Shown here piece after piece: positions 1 to 8,296 of a stretch of DNA of 64,000 nt. A model generated the notes under the pieces. The model was not told the origin of the DNA and searched no databases. It saw nothing but the letters and a program-made list of their open reading frames with translations. Both the position numbers and the translations under genes were made by a program. Each line of letters opens with the position of its first letter. The stretch's first letter is position 1. The stretch is from Geopseudomonas aromaticivorans (GTDB lineage Bacteria > Pseudomonadota > Gammaproteobacteria > Pseudomonadales > Pseudomonadaceae). The stretch spans positions 124,001 through 188,000 of the forward strand of contig NZ_JAHRGL010000019.1 in the NCBI RefSeq assembly GCF_019097855.1, given 5' to 3'.

Positions 1-115
1 CGATGATGCGGACGGCAATGCCGCGGTGAGCGCATGCCAGGGCAAGGGCAAGTCCGCTTGCCCCGCTACCGACCACCAGTATTCTTGGCTCCAGCCTGGA
101 TAGTGATTCCTTCAC
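1..115 (-). CDS. FAD/NAD(P)-binding oxidoreductase, N-terminal fragment (runs off window)
   Basis: The minus strand reads from a GTG at 115 into a dinucleotide-binding start, with the beta strand ILVVGSGASGLALALACA followed by HRGIAVRII. The GSGASG glycine pattern is the usual Rossmann fold of FAD-dependent monooxygenases and dehydrogenases. A GGGAG stretch lies about 10 bases before the GTG. Only about 38 codons are inside the window, so substrate and full family cannot be told. It lies downstream of, and on the same strand as, the LysR gene. Confidence 0.6.
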   Translation of the reverse strand, partial: MKESLSRLEPRILVVGSGASGLALALACAHRGIAVRII

Positions 116-190
116 CGGTCTTGCTCCCTTCGCCTCCTGGCGTCTTGAGTCCTGATGCCCGGTCGGTGGGCATCGTTCGGGGCAGGGCGG

Positions 191-1141
191 CTAAGGTTGC
201 CTGACCTGCCCATTGCCTTCGCCGAGTTCCTCGGCACGGCGGGCATACATCCTGCACTCGGCCAGCAGCGCCAGCAGGTTGGGGTCGCGTTCCTTGGCCT
301 TGAGGAAGACCAGGCCGATCTCCTGCTGCATGCGGTAGCGCGCCTGCAGCGGGATCAGCCGCACGCGGTTCTCGTACACCGCGGCGATGCGTCCGGGCAG
401 CAGGGCGTAGCCGACCCCGGAGCTGACCATGCTGAGCAGGGTGAAGATGTCGTTGACCTGCATCGCCACCTTGGGCGCGAAGCCGGCCTGCCGGAACACG
501 CGCTGGGCGTCCTGGTGGGTGGCGAAGCCCTGGGACAGGGTGATGAAGGTGGCCTCGCGCAGCTCGGCCAGGTCCACCTCCGCCTGGCCGGCGAACGGCG
601 AGTCGGTGGGTACGGCGAGGAAGATGTCGTCGCGAAACAGCGGCAGCGACTCGCAGTCCGGATCGCTCACGCTGTCGTTGAGCGACACCAGGATGGCGTC
701 CACTTCGAGGTTCTTCAGCTTGTACAGCAGGTCGACGTTGGAGCCGAGGATCAGGTCGATGTTCAGCTCGCTGCGCCGCAGCTTGAGGCCCATGATCAGC
801 TGCGGCACGGTCTTCACCGTCAGCGAGTAGAGCGCGCCGAGCTTGAAGCGCTCGGCGGAGAAACCGGCCGCCTCGCGGGTCAGGCGCACGGTGTCGAGCA
901 TGTCGGCGATCAGCTTCTGCGCGCAGTCCTCCAGCACGTGGGCGCTTTCCAGCGGGGTGAGCTTGCGCCCCTCGCGCTTGAACAGCGGACAGCGCAGGGC
1001 GTTCTCCAGCGAATGGATGGCGCGGTGCACGCTGACCGTGCTGGTGTCCAGCTCGGCGGCGGCGCGCGAGAGGTTGCCGCTGCGCATGAAGGCCAGGAAG
1101 ATTTCCAGCTTCTTGAAGGTCAGTTCTTCGTCGATCTGCAT
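191..1141 (-). CDS. LysR-family transcriptional regulator
   Basis: This 316-residue protein has the size and layout of LysR regulators. A winged helix-turn-helix fills about residues 6-65 (FKKLEIFLAFMRSGNLSRAA, then TVSVHRAIHSLE). An effector-binding domain of two Rossmann-like lobes follows from about residue 95 (FKLGALYSLTVKTVP to GVGYALLPGRI). It is divergent from the ABC cluster that begins at 1371 and is followed on its own strand by the flavoprotein start, either of which could be its target. The general look recalls MdcR-type (malonate) regulators, but no malonate genes are visible, so the effector is left open. Confidence 0.92.
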   Translation of the reverse strand: MQIDEELTFKKLEIFLAFMRSGNLSRAAAELDTSTVSVHRAIHSLENALRCPLFKREGRKLTPLESAHVLEDCAQKLIADMLDTVRLTREAAGFSAERFKLGALYSLTVKTVPQLIMGLKLRRSELNIDLILGSNVDLLYKLKNLEVDAILVSLNDSVSDPDCESLPLFRDDIFLAVPTDSPFAGQAEVDLAELREATFITLSQGFATHQDAQRVFRQAGFAPKVAMQVNDIFTLLSMVSSGVGYALLPGRIAAVYENRVRLIPLQARYRMQQEIGLVFLKAKERDPNLLALLAECRMYARRAEELGEGNGQVRQP

Positions 1142-1370
1142 GATGGCGTTCGGTGGCGACGGTGCCCCGATTGTGCCGCAAAGCCGGTGGGCGTGCCCTC
1201 ACTCTTGGCACTGTTGTGCGCAGGCCGGACAGACCGGCTCGGCACAGTCCGCAATTGCGCGCCGCCGCCGCCCCTTGCATTCCGCACACGCTCTACCTAG
1301 AGTTCAGCCGGCATTCGAGACGCCTCCGTGGCTGTCTGGCACGGAGGCTCCAGCAGGTTATGGAGTGGCC

Positions 1371-2294
1371 ATGATCGAAATAGAAAAACTCACCAAACGC
1401 TTTGCGCAGCACACCGTGGTGGACGACCTGTCCTTCCGCGTTCAACCCGGCGAGGTGCTGGGTTTTCTCGGCCCCAACGGCGCCGGCAAGTCGACCACCA
1501 TGAAGATGCTCACCGGCTTCCTCGCGCCGACCTCGGGCACCGCGCGCCTGTTCGGCTTCGATATCCAGAAGGACACCCTCAAGGCCCAGCGGCTGATCGG
1601 CTATCTGCCGGAAGGTGCGCCCTGCTATGGCGACATGCATGTGCGCGGCTTCCTCGAGTTCATCGCCGAGGTGCGCGGCTTCCGTGGCGCCGAGAAGCGC
1701 TCGCGGGTGGCCAGGGCAGTCGAGCAGGTGGAGCTGCAGGCGGTGCTCGAGCAGTCGATCGAGACGCTGTCCAAGGGCTTCAAGCGTCGGGTCGGCCTGG
1801 CCCAGGCGATCCTCCACGATCCGCGCGCGCTGATCCTCGACGAGCCCACCGACGGCCTCGACCCGAACCAGAAGCACCAGGTGCGCCAGCTGATCCAGAA
1901 CCTGGCCACCGACAAGATCATCATCATTTCCACGCATATCCTCGAGGAAGTCACCGCGGTGTGTTCGCGCGCGGTGGTGATCGCCGCCGGCAGGCTGGTG
2001 GCCGACGGCACGCCGTTGGAGCTGGAAAGCCGCTCGCGCTACCACCAAGCGGTGACCCTGGTCGGCGATGCGCCGCTGGACGAGGCGGCGCTGGCGGCGT
2101 TGCCCGGCGTGGCCGGGGTGGAGCGCAATGCCCGCGAGCACAGCCTGACCGTGCTAGCGCAGCCGGGGCAGGTGATCTTCCCGCACGTCAGTGCGCTGGT
2201 GGCGGCACGCGGTTGGAGTATCAAGGAAATGGACGTGGAGCGCGGCCGCCTCGACGAGGTGTTCCGCACCCTGACTCGAGGAGAGGCGGCATGA
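1371..2294 (+). CDS. ABC transporter ATP-binding protein (GldA/NosF-like)
   Basis: This 307-residue ATPase carries a Walker A at about residue 38 (GPNGAGKSTT), a signature region LSKGFKRRVGLAQAIL, and a Walker B with D-loop ALILDEPTDGLDPNQ. The switch histidine lies in IIISTHILEEV. The C-terminal extension after the ATPase core is typical of the exporter-type DRI/GldA group. The ATG at 1371 starts the conserved MIEIEKLTKRF; open frame continues upstream but is not conserved-looking. Its stop overlaps the permease start (ATGA), so the two are translated together. It energises the membrane partner encoded next; the substrate is unknown. Confidence 0.93.
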   Translation: MIEIEKLTKRFAQHTVVDDLSFRVQPGEVLGFLGPNGAGKSTTMKMLTGFLAPTSGTARLFGFDIQKDTLKAQRLIGYLPEGAPCYGDMHVRGFLEFIAEVRGFRGAEKRSRVARAVEQVELQAVLEQSIETLSKGFKRRVGLAQAILHDPRALILDEPTDGLDPNQKHQVRQLIQNLATDKIIIISTHILEEVTAVCSRAVVIAAGRLVADGTPLELESRSRYHQAVTLVGDAPLDEAALAALPGVAGVERNAREHSLTVLAQPGQVIFPHVSALVAARGWSIKEMDVERGRLDEVFRTLTRGEAA

Positions 2295-3025
2295 AGCAGT
2301 TGCCGGTAGTCTTCAAGCGCGAGCTGACGAGCTATTTCGCCACGCCGCTGGCGTACGTGTTCATCGTGATCTTCCTGGCGCTGTCCGGGGTGTTCACCTT
2401 TTATCTGGGCAGTTTCTTCGAGCGCGGCCAGGCCGATCTCGACTCGTTCTTCAACTTCCACCCCTGGCTGTACCTGTTCCTGGTGCCGGCGCTGGCCATG
2501 CGCCTGTGGGCCGAGGAGCGCAAGAGCGGCACCATCGAGCTGCTGATGACCCTGCCGATCACCCGCGCCGATGCGGTCGGCGGCAAGTTCCTCGCCGCCT
2601 GGGCGTTCGCCGGCATCGCCTTGCTGCTGACCTTCCCGATGGTGCTGACGGTCAACTACCTGGGCGAGCCGGACAACGGCGCGATCCTGACCGGCTACAT
2701 CGGCAGCTGGCTGCTGGCCGGCGGCTACCTGGCCATCGGCTCGTGCCTGTCAGCGCTGGCCAAGAACCAGGTGATCGCCTTCATCCTCACCGTCTGCGTG
2801 TGCTTCCTGTTCGTCGCCAGCGGTTTTCCGCTGGTGCTGGATGCCTTCAGCGGCTGGGCGCCGCAGGCGCTGGTGGATGCGGTGGCTTCGTTGAGCTTCC
2901 TGACCCGCTTCGATGCGATCAGCAAGGGCGTGCTCGACCTGCGCGACCTGCTGTATTTCGCCAGCCTGATCCTGGCCTGGCTGACGGCCACCGCGGTGGT
3001 GCTCGACCTGAAGAAAGCCGACTGA
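2291..3025 (+). CDS. ABC transporter permease (ABC-2 / GldF-like)
   Basis: The 244-residue product is a six-helix inner-membrane protein of the ABC-2 type. It has an N-terminal amphipathic start VFKRELTSYFATPLAYVF, then hydrophobic segments near residues 22-40, 55-70, 100-125, 145-170 and 215-240. The cytosolic motif EERKSGTIELLMTLPIT is the usual coupling helix of the NosY/GldF group. Its start overlaps the ATPase stop. The GldG-like protein follows nine bases after its stop, indicating a single transcript. Confidence 0.9.
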   Translation: MKQLPVVFKRELTSYFATPLAYVFIVIFLALSGVFTFYLGSFFERGQADLDSFFNFHPWLYLFLVPALAMRLWAEERKSGTIELLMTLPITRADAVGGKFLAAWAFAGIALLLTFPMVLTVNYLGEPDNGAILTGYIGSWLLAGGYLAIGSCLSALAKNQVIAFILTVCVCFLFVASGFPLVLDAFSGWAPQALVDAVASLSFLTRFDAISKGVLDLRDLLYFASLILAWLTATAVVLDLKKAD

Positions 3026-3034
3026 GGACGCCCG

Positions 3035-4867
3035 ATGAAACGCATCATTTATTCCGGCACCGGGCTGCTGTTGATCGCCCTGGTGTTCCTGGCCTTCAAC
3101 ATGGTCGCCGGCCTGGGCCTGCCTAACGCGCGTCTGGACCTGACCGAGCAGAAGCTCTACACCATCAGCGAAGGGACCGAGCGCATCCTTGGCCAGCTCG
3201 ACGAGCCGATCAACCTGTACTTCTTCTACTCCGACAATGTCAGCCAGGACCTGGTGCCGCTGCGCAACTATGCCAAGCGCGTCGAGGAGATGCTGCACGC
3301 CTACGAGCGCGCGGCCGGCGGCAAGATCAAGCTGCATGTGGTCGACCCCGAGCCGTTCTCCGAAGACGAGGACCGCGCCGCCGAGTTCGGCCTGCAGGGG
3401 GTTCCGCTGCAGCAGGGCGGCGACAAGCTGTACTTCGGCCTGGCCGGCAGCAACGCGCTGGACAATGTGCAGAGCATCCCGTTCTTCCCGCTGGACCAGG
3501 AGGAATTCCTCGAATACGAGATCAGCCGCCTGATCCAGAGCCTGGCCAAGCCGGAGCGGCCGGTGGTCGGCGTGCTGTCCGGGCTGCAGATGGAGGGCGG
3601 TTTCAACCCGCTGACCGGCCAGGCCGGTACGCCCTGGATGGTGATGGAGGAGATCCGCCAGCAGTTCAGTATCAAGAGCCTGCGCAACGGCATCGACCGG
3701 ATTCCCGATGAGGTGTCGGTCCTGTTGCTGGTGCATCCGAAGGATCTGCCGGTACCGACGCTGTACGCCATCGACCAGTTCGTCCTGCGCGGCGGCAAGC
3801 TGCTGGCGTTCGTCGATCCGTTCAGCGAAAGCGACAGCAGCGCCATGATGGGCAATGGCCAGGGCAACGCCTCGGACCTCGAGCCGCTGTTCAAGGCCTG
3901 GGGCTTGCGCCTGCGGGCGGGGCAGGTGATCGCCGATGGCACCTACGCAATGGCCGTCGGCGTGGGCGCGGGCGAAGAGCAGCGCCCGGTGCGCCATCCG
4001 GCCTGGCTCGGCCTGCCGAAGGCGGCGCTGGACCAGAGCGACGTGACCACCGCGGCGCTGGAGAACATCACCGTGGCCAGCGCCGGCATCCTCGAGCCGG
4101 TGGAGGGGGCGAAGACCCGCTTCACCCCGCTACTGCAGAGCTCCGAGTACGCCATGCCGTTCGACGCCCAGCGCCTGGCTGGGCTGCGTGATCCGCAGGA
4201 GCTGATGCGCGAGCTGGAGCCGACCGGCGAGCGCTATGCCGTGGCGGCGCGGGTCAGCGGGGCGGCAGCGTCGGCCTATCCCGAGGGCATCGAGGGGCAG
4301 AAGGACGGCCTGAAGAGCGCCGAGAGCATCAACGTCATCGTGGTCGCCGACACCGACCTGCTCGCCGACCGCATGTGGGTGCAGGTGCAGGAGTTCTTCG
4401 GCCAGCGCGTGCCGCAGCCGTTCGCCGACAACGCCGGCTTCGCCATCAACGCGCTGGACAACCTGGCCGGCAGCGATGCGCTGATCAGCGTGCGATCGCG
4501 CGGGCGCTTCAGCCGGCCGTTCGTGGTGGTGGAGCGGATGCAGCGCGAGGCCGAGGCGCGCTTCCGAGAGCAGGAGGAGGTGCTCAAGCAGCAGTTGGCG
4601 CAGACCGAGCAGCGCCTGGCCGAGCTGCAGCAGAGCGATAGTCCCGAGCAGGTGCTCCAGCTGACGCCCGAGCAGCAGGCCACCCTGCAGCAGTTCATGC
4701 AGGACAAGCTGAAGATCCGCAAGGAGCTGCGCGAAGTGCGTTACCAGCTGAATGCCGACATCGAGGGGCTGGGGCGGGTGCTGAAGTTCGTCAATATTGC
4801 CCTGGTGCCGCTGCTGTTGACCCTGGGCGTCATCGTGCTGTGGCTGTTCCGCCGCCGTCGGGCCTGA
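3035..4867 (+). CDS. GldG-family ABC-associated membrane protein
   Basis: This 610-residue protein has one transmembrane helix at each end (about residues 5-27 and 582-604) with a large extracytoplasmic region between. The early region RLDLTEQKLYTISEGTERIL is typical of GldG-like proteins that accompany GldA/GldF transporters. A coiled coil rich in Glu and Gln (about residues 505-560, ERMQREAEARFREQEEVLKQ) precedes the last helix. The family is named after Flavobacterium gliding genes, but in proteobacteria its job is not established and gliding should not be assumed. It is the third gene of the 1371-5855 cluster. Confidence 0.85.
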   Translation: MKRIIYSGTGLLLIALVFLAFNMVAGLGLPNARLDLTEQKLYTISEGTERILGQLDEPINLYFFYSDNVSQDLVPLRNYAKRVEEMLHAYERAAGGKIKLHVVDPEPFSEDEDRAAEFGLQGVPLQQGGDKLYFGLAGSNALDNVQSIPFFPLDQEEFLEYEISRLIQSLAKPERPVVGVLSGLQMEGGFNPLTGQAGTPWMVMEEIRQQFSIKSLRNGIDRIPDEVSVLLLVHPKDLPVPTLYAIDQFVLRGGKLLAFVDPFSESDSSAMMGNGQGNASDLEPLFKAWGLRLRAGQVIADGTYAMAVGVGAGEEQRPVRHPAWLGLPKAALDQSDVTTAALENITVASAGILEPVEGAKTRFTPLLQSSEYAMPFDAQRLAGLRDPQELMRELEPTGERYAVAARVSGAAASAYPEGIEGQKDGLKSAESINVIVVADTDLLADRMWVQVQEFFGQRVPQPFADNAGFAINALDNLAGSDALISVRSRGRFSRPFVVVERMQREAEARFREQEEVLKQQLAQTEQRLAELQQSDSPEQVLQLTPEQQATLQQFMQDKLKIRKELREVRYQLNADIEGLGRVLKFVNIALVPLLLTLGVIVLWLFRRRRA

Positions 4868-4877
4868 GGAGGTCGTC

Positions 4878-5855
4878 ATGCGTCGTTCCGCATTGCTGGT
4901 TCTGCTGCTGATCGCGCTGGGGCTGGGTGGCCTGTTCGCCTGGCTGCAACGCTCTGCCGAGGTGCCGCAGCAGGCCGCTCGGCAACTGTTGCTGCCGGCG
5001 CTGGCCGGGCATCTGGAGCAGGTGCGCGCGCTGGAGATTCGTCATGGCGATCTGCCGGAGATCCGCATCGAGCGCACCGCTGGCGGCTGGATAGTCCCGG
5101 CCAAGGCCGGCTATCCGGCGGCGGCCGGTGAGGTCAACCGCCTGCTGCGCGCGCTGGCCGAGGCGCACAAGGTCGAGGCCAAGACGCGCAACCCGGACAA
5201 CCATGCCCGCCTGGACCTGGCGGAGCGCGGCGAAGGCGCGGCGACGCGCCTGACCCTGGAAGGCGTGGGCACTGCGCCCGTGGTGGTGCTGATCGGCCAG
5301 GCTGCGCGCCAGGGCGGGCAGCTGGTGCGCCTGGGCGGAGACGATCAGGTCTGGTCGATCGACCAGTCGCTGCAGCTGGTGGACAACGAGCTGGCCTGGC
5401 TGGATCGGCGCATCAGTGCGATTCCCTTCGCCAGCGTGCGCGAGCTGGAAGTACGGCATGCCGACGGCGAGCAGCTGAACGTCTGGCGCGCAACCCCGGA
5501 GCAGGCCAACCTGGCGCTGCGCCAGTTACCCCAGGGCCGCACTCTGGCCTACGAGCCGGTAGCCAATGGCATGGCGGCGCTGTTCTCGGCGCTGGACTTC
5601 GCCGACGCCGCACCGCTGGCGCAGGTCGGCTTCAAGGACCGGCCGGAGCTGGCGTTCAGCCTGCAGACCTTCGATGGCGGCGAACTGCACGGCGCCTTCC
5701 ACCAGCAGGGCGGCCAGCACTGGCTGGTGCTGGGCGACAGCAAGGGGCTGGACGGTCGCCTGATCGCCGGCAAGGACTGGGCCTACCGTGTGGAAGAGCA
5801 GCAGTACCGCACCCTGGCCAAGCGGGTGAAGGATCTGCTCGGCCCGCAGGGCTGA
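4878..5855 (+). CDS. DUF4340-domain protein, membrane-anchored
   Basis: A 325-residue protein with an N-terminal anchor (residues 4-22, ALLVLLLIALGLGGLFAWL) and a repetitive beta-rich extracytoplasmic domain with EIRIERTAGGWIVPA and repeated VWSIDQSL- or WLDRRI-like pieces, as in DUF4340 proteins. It closes the four-gene ABC cluster, ten bases after the GldG-like gene. Family function is unknown. The fixed neighbourhood suggests an envelope accessory to the transporter; that is inference. Confidence 0.85.
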   Translation: MRRSALLVLLLIALGLGGLFAWLQRSAEVPQQAARQLLLPALAGHLEQVRALEIRHGDLPEIRIERTAGGWIVPAKAGYPAAAGEVNRLLRALAEAHKVEAKTRNPDNHARLDLAERGEGAATRLTLEGVGTAPVVVLIGQAARQGGQLVRLGGDDQVWSIDQSLQLVDNELAWLDRRISAIPFASVRELEVRHADGEQLNVWRATPEQANLALRQLPQGRTLAYEPVANGMAALFSALDFADAAPLAQVGFKDRPELAFSLQTFDGGELHGAFHQQGGQHWLVLGDSKGLDGRLIAGKDWAYRVEEQQYRTLAKRVKDLLGPQG

Positions 5856-5914
5856 CGGCTGGCGCTGGCCGGGACTAGCTGCCCGGCCTTTGCTCTAGGT
5901 CACCTCGAGGGGGC

Positions 5915-5942
5915 TTTTCAGGGTAGGCGCTTTGTTTATACT
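5915..5942 (+). promoter_or_regulatory. Candidate sigma-70 promoter of the cold-shock gene
   Basis: TTTTCA (5915-5920) and TATACT (5937-5942) are separated by 16 bases, a near-consensus pair. Transcription from about 5949 would give a leader of about 150 bases before the ATG at 6100. Long leaders are a hallmark of cspA-type mRNAs. Not shown experimentally. Confidence 0.5.
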
Positions 5943-6099
5943 CGGGTCAGCGGTCGTCAAGAACGCGATTCGAAATACCCACTCCAGACGCCTCGCGGCG
6001 GCGGAGGCCGGATATAACAAGAAGAACGTTTTACAACGTACCGTCCCGAGCTGCTCCCGCAGGGAGCAATGAAACTGTGCAAGTCTGGAGAGATGTGGA

Positions 6100-6309
6100 A
6101 TGGCTGGACGTGAAACTGGAACCGTCAAGTGGTTCAACGATGCCAAGGGCTATGGCTTCATTCAGCGCGAAAGCGGTCCGGATGTGTTCGTGCACTTCCG
6201 TGCGATCCGTGGCGAAGGCCACCGCTCGCTGATCGAGGGGCAGCGCGTCGAATTCGAAGTGGCCCATGGGCAAAAAGGCCTGCAGGCGGAAGACGTTTCC
6301 AAGCTCTGA
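6100..6309 (+). CDS. Cold-shock protein (CspA family)
   Basis: The 69-residue protein is a single five-stranded cold-shock domain. RNP1 is KGYGFI within [16 protein letters not shown] and RNP2 is VFVHF, so it should bind single-stranded RNA or DNA in the cytoplasm as an RNA chaperone. Length is normal for the family. It has a long leader, a near-consensus promoter at 5915-5942, and a strong terminator 21 bases after its stop, so it is monocistronic. Residues between the RNP motifs (RESGPD) differ from major CspA, so cold induction is not certain. Confidence 0.93.
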   Translation: MAGRETGTVKWFNDAKGYGFIQRESGPDVFVHFRAIRGEGHRSLIEGQRVEFEVAHGQKGLQAEDVSKL

Positions 6310-6329
6310 GTGCTGATATCTGCAAAGCA

Positions 6330-6356
6330 AAAACCCGTCCTTGCGACGGGTTTTTC
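6330..6356 (+). terminator. Rho-independent terminator of the cold-shock gene
   Basis: The inverted repeat AAACCCGTC / GACGGGTTT with a four- to five-base loop is followed by a T run. It lies 21 bases after the cold-shock stop codon. The A run on its left arm would allow some function on the other strand. Confidence 0.9.
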
Positions 6357-6479
6357 GTTTCGGATCGTCAACCGATAGGCGCGGAGCTTGTGCGCAGGGC
6401 CTGATTGGCTCCCCTGCCTCGCCAGCGCGTGGCGACCTCTGCGGACTGCGCTGCTCGGTATCTAGAGGTCCCGCGCGTT

Positions 6480-6896
6480 TCAGCCGTGTCGTGCAAGCAC
6501 TTCGTCCGTCGCCATCATCTCCCCGGAGTCGACCATCTTCATCAATCCCCGCACCTTGCTCCAGCAGAACGACTGCAGCTCGCTGCCCTGCTGACAGTAG
6601 CCGTGGAAGCTGAGGCCGTTCAGTCCGACCACGCTGACCCGCCTGTGGCTTGGTAAGCCATTCGAGTTGTCGTAGCTGAACTCGGCGACGAAGATCACCT
6701 GACTCGTCTGGTCGGGGCGCTTCTGCTCCGCGGGTTGCAGGGCAGCCTTTCTGCCGTTCTCGTCACGGCCCTGCTCGGCCATCAGGTCCTTCAGGGTCTT
6801 CTCCTGCCCCGCCGGCGCGCCTCCCGTATTCCCCCTCCCGAGCTTGTCTTGCCACCAGCTCTTGGCAACTCCTGCCAGCGAAAGCATCCGATTCAT
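6480..6896 (-). CDS. Hypothetical protein with WYL-like C-terminal domain
   Basis: I do not recognise a named gene. The 138-residue product has a polar, Gln/Lys-rich first half. Its beta-rich second half from about residue 67 (VIFVAEFSYDNSNG, SHRRVSVVGLNGLSFHGYC, ..KVRGLMKMVDSGE) follows the pattern of WYL-type domains, which often bind ligands or nucleic acid ends. There is no obvious helix-turn-helix before it. A GGAGG ten bases upstream supports the ATG at 6896, with another in-frame ATG three codons later. It is transcribed alone, toward the cold-shock terminator. Confidence 0.65.
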   Translation of the reverse strand: MNRMLSLAGVAKSWWQDKLGRGNTGGAPAGQEKTLKDLMAEQGRDENGRKAALQPAEQKRPDQTSQVIFVAEFSYDNSNGLPSHRRVSVVGLNGLSFHGYCQQGSELQSFCWSKVRGLMKMVDSGEMMATDEVLARHG

Positions 6897-7074
6897 TGGA
6901 TTCGCGCCTCCATGGGTGAGTTTTGAGCATAGCAGGCAGTCCCCTGGCCTTCCTCGCGACCTGCCTGGGTTTTGGTGGCCATTCAGGTCGGTGCCAGTCG
7001 CTGAGGGTACGGGGGATGTCGAGGGCGATCACCTTGACGAGGGGCTTTGGCGGGGTGCGAGCTGGCGGCGGCGC

Positions 7075-7524
7075 TCAGCCGGGCTGGTCGAGCCAGTTGA
7101 TCGCGCGCAGCGCCGGCAGATCCGGCTGGGCCGACTCGACCAGCAGGCACAGGGCCTGGCCGTGCTCGCTCCAGTGCTGACAGGCGTCGCTCATCAGTTC
7201 GAGAAAGACTTCCAGATCGCTCTCGACCACCGTGCAATCCGCCGGGATCGGCAGGTGGACGAGCAGCAACTGCTCGGCCGGCCAGCTCAGCTCGCTCAGG
7301 CAGTCCCAGGCGGCATCCCAGTTCTGGCCGTAATAGTCGGGGAACCCGAGGGTGCTGCCGAGGGCGGCCAGCAGGCTTTTCCGGTCGATGCGGGGCAGCG
7401 GCGCCAGGGTTGTCCAGCGTTGCGCCGGACCCTCGCCGGCAATACCCCAGCCCGGTGCTATCCGATACAGGCCGCAGCGGCTCTTGTCCGCGAGCAGGCG
7501 TTCGACGAGTTCGGCGGGAATCAC
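7075..7524 (-). CDS. Barstar-family ribonuclease inhibitor
   Basis: The 149-residue protein contains the barstar core LGFPDYYGQNWDAAWDCL (about residues 59-76). It keeps the two aspartates (D70 and D74 here) that match barstar Asp35 and Asp39, which contact the ribonuclease active site. It is longer than barstar (about 90 residues) because of an N-terminal extension of about 45 residues. There is no signal peptide, so it is cytoplasmic. It begins with GTG inside the stop codon of the upstream ribonuclease gene (GTGA overlap), so toxin and inhibitor are made together. This is the immunity partner of the 7521-8201 product. Confidence 0.9.
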   Translation of the reverse strand: MIPAELVERLLADKSRCGLYRIAPGWGIAGEGPAQRWTTLAPLPRIDRKSLLAALGSTLGFPDYYGQNWDAAWDCLSELSWPAEQLLLVHLPIPADCTVVESDLEVFLELMSDACQHWSEHGQALCLLVESAQPDLPALRAINWLDQPG

Positions 7525-8201
7525 GGCTGCTTCTCCAGGACACGGAACGAGCGGTAGTGGTCTTCGGTGTAATAGAAGATGACCGGCGGATTGCCACCGG
7601 TGACGATGCGCCGCGGGCCGCGATGGGACAGGCCAGGCGTGCGCACCGTGTATTCGCGGTAGTAGCCCCGCGGCTCGGCTGGCAGCTGGCGTTCGCGGTT
7701 CTGGAACACGATGCCGTCCTGGCTGTGCGGGAAGGGGCCGCCCTGCTTGATCAGGGCCAGGGTCTTGTCGATCTCGCGCTGGATCGGCGCCTCGGCCTGG
7801 ACCTGAACCGCCCCGGAGCCGCCCCGGTTGGACGGTGACGGCAGGAGGCTGTGCAGCGGCCCCTGGGTCAGCAGCCAGCCGACGAACACCACCACCAGCA
7901 GGGCGGCGGCCTTGAACAGGGCCATGGGGGTGTGGCGCGGCTGGTTGCTGCGGACCTGCGGGCCACGGGCACGCCGCGCGGCTTGCGCCTGCGGGGCTAC
8001 GCCCTCGAGCATCACCCAGGCTGCCTTGAGCCGGCCGCTCTTGTCGCGGGTGCTGTCGAACTCTACCGCATCGCCGTTCTGCGGCCGGCGCGCGGCGTTG
8101 CGCACGGCGGAGATGTGGAAGAACACTTCGCCCGAGTGGTCTTCGGGCTGGATGAAGCCAAAACCCCGGTCATCGTTCCAGGAAACGACCTTGCCGCGCA
8201 T
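7521..8201 (-). CDS. Cold-shock domain / membrane helix / RNase Sa-like fusion
   Basis: The 226-residue protein has three parts. Residues 1-65 are a cold-shock domain (GKVVSWNDDRGFGFIQPE, then EVFFHI). Residues 94-113 form one hydrophobic helix preceded by many Arg residues, so by the positive-inside rule the cold-shock domain stays in the cytoplasm. Residues about 140-226 match microbial guanyl-specific ribonucleases of the RNase Sa/barnase group (GPFPHSQDGIVFQNRE, REYTVRTPG, TEDHYRSF). The catalytic set is present: E183, R194, R198 and H215 correspond to RNase Sa Glu54, Arg65, Arg69 and His85. There are no cysteines, so the RNase Sa disulfide is missing. AGAGG lies six bases before the ATG. 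The stop overlaps the barstar start. Confidence 0.9.
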   Translation of the reverse strand: MRGKVVSWNDDRGFGFIQPEDHSGEVFFHISAVRNAARRPQNGDAVEFDSTRDKSGRLKAAWVMLEGVAPQAQAARRARGPQVRSNQPRHTPMALFKAAALLVVVFVGWLLTQGPLHSLLPSPSNRGGSGAVQVQAEAPIQREIDKTLALIKQGGPFPHSQDGIVFQNRERQLPAEPRGYYREYTVRTPGLSHRGPRRIVTGGNPPVIFYYTEDHYRSFRVLEKQP

Positions 8202-8296
8202 TGCTTGCCTCTTGCCAAGTGGAGTGAGGTGCAGGGGCGAACCCTGCGCCAGCGCTGACGCGCAGGCGTTGATGCTGGAATGAGCGTGCGCCGAGC

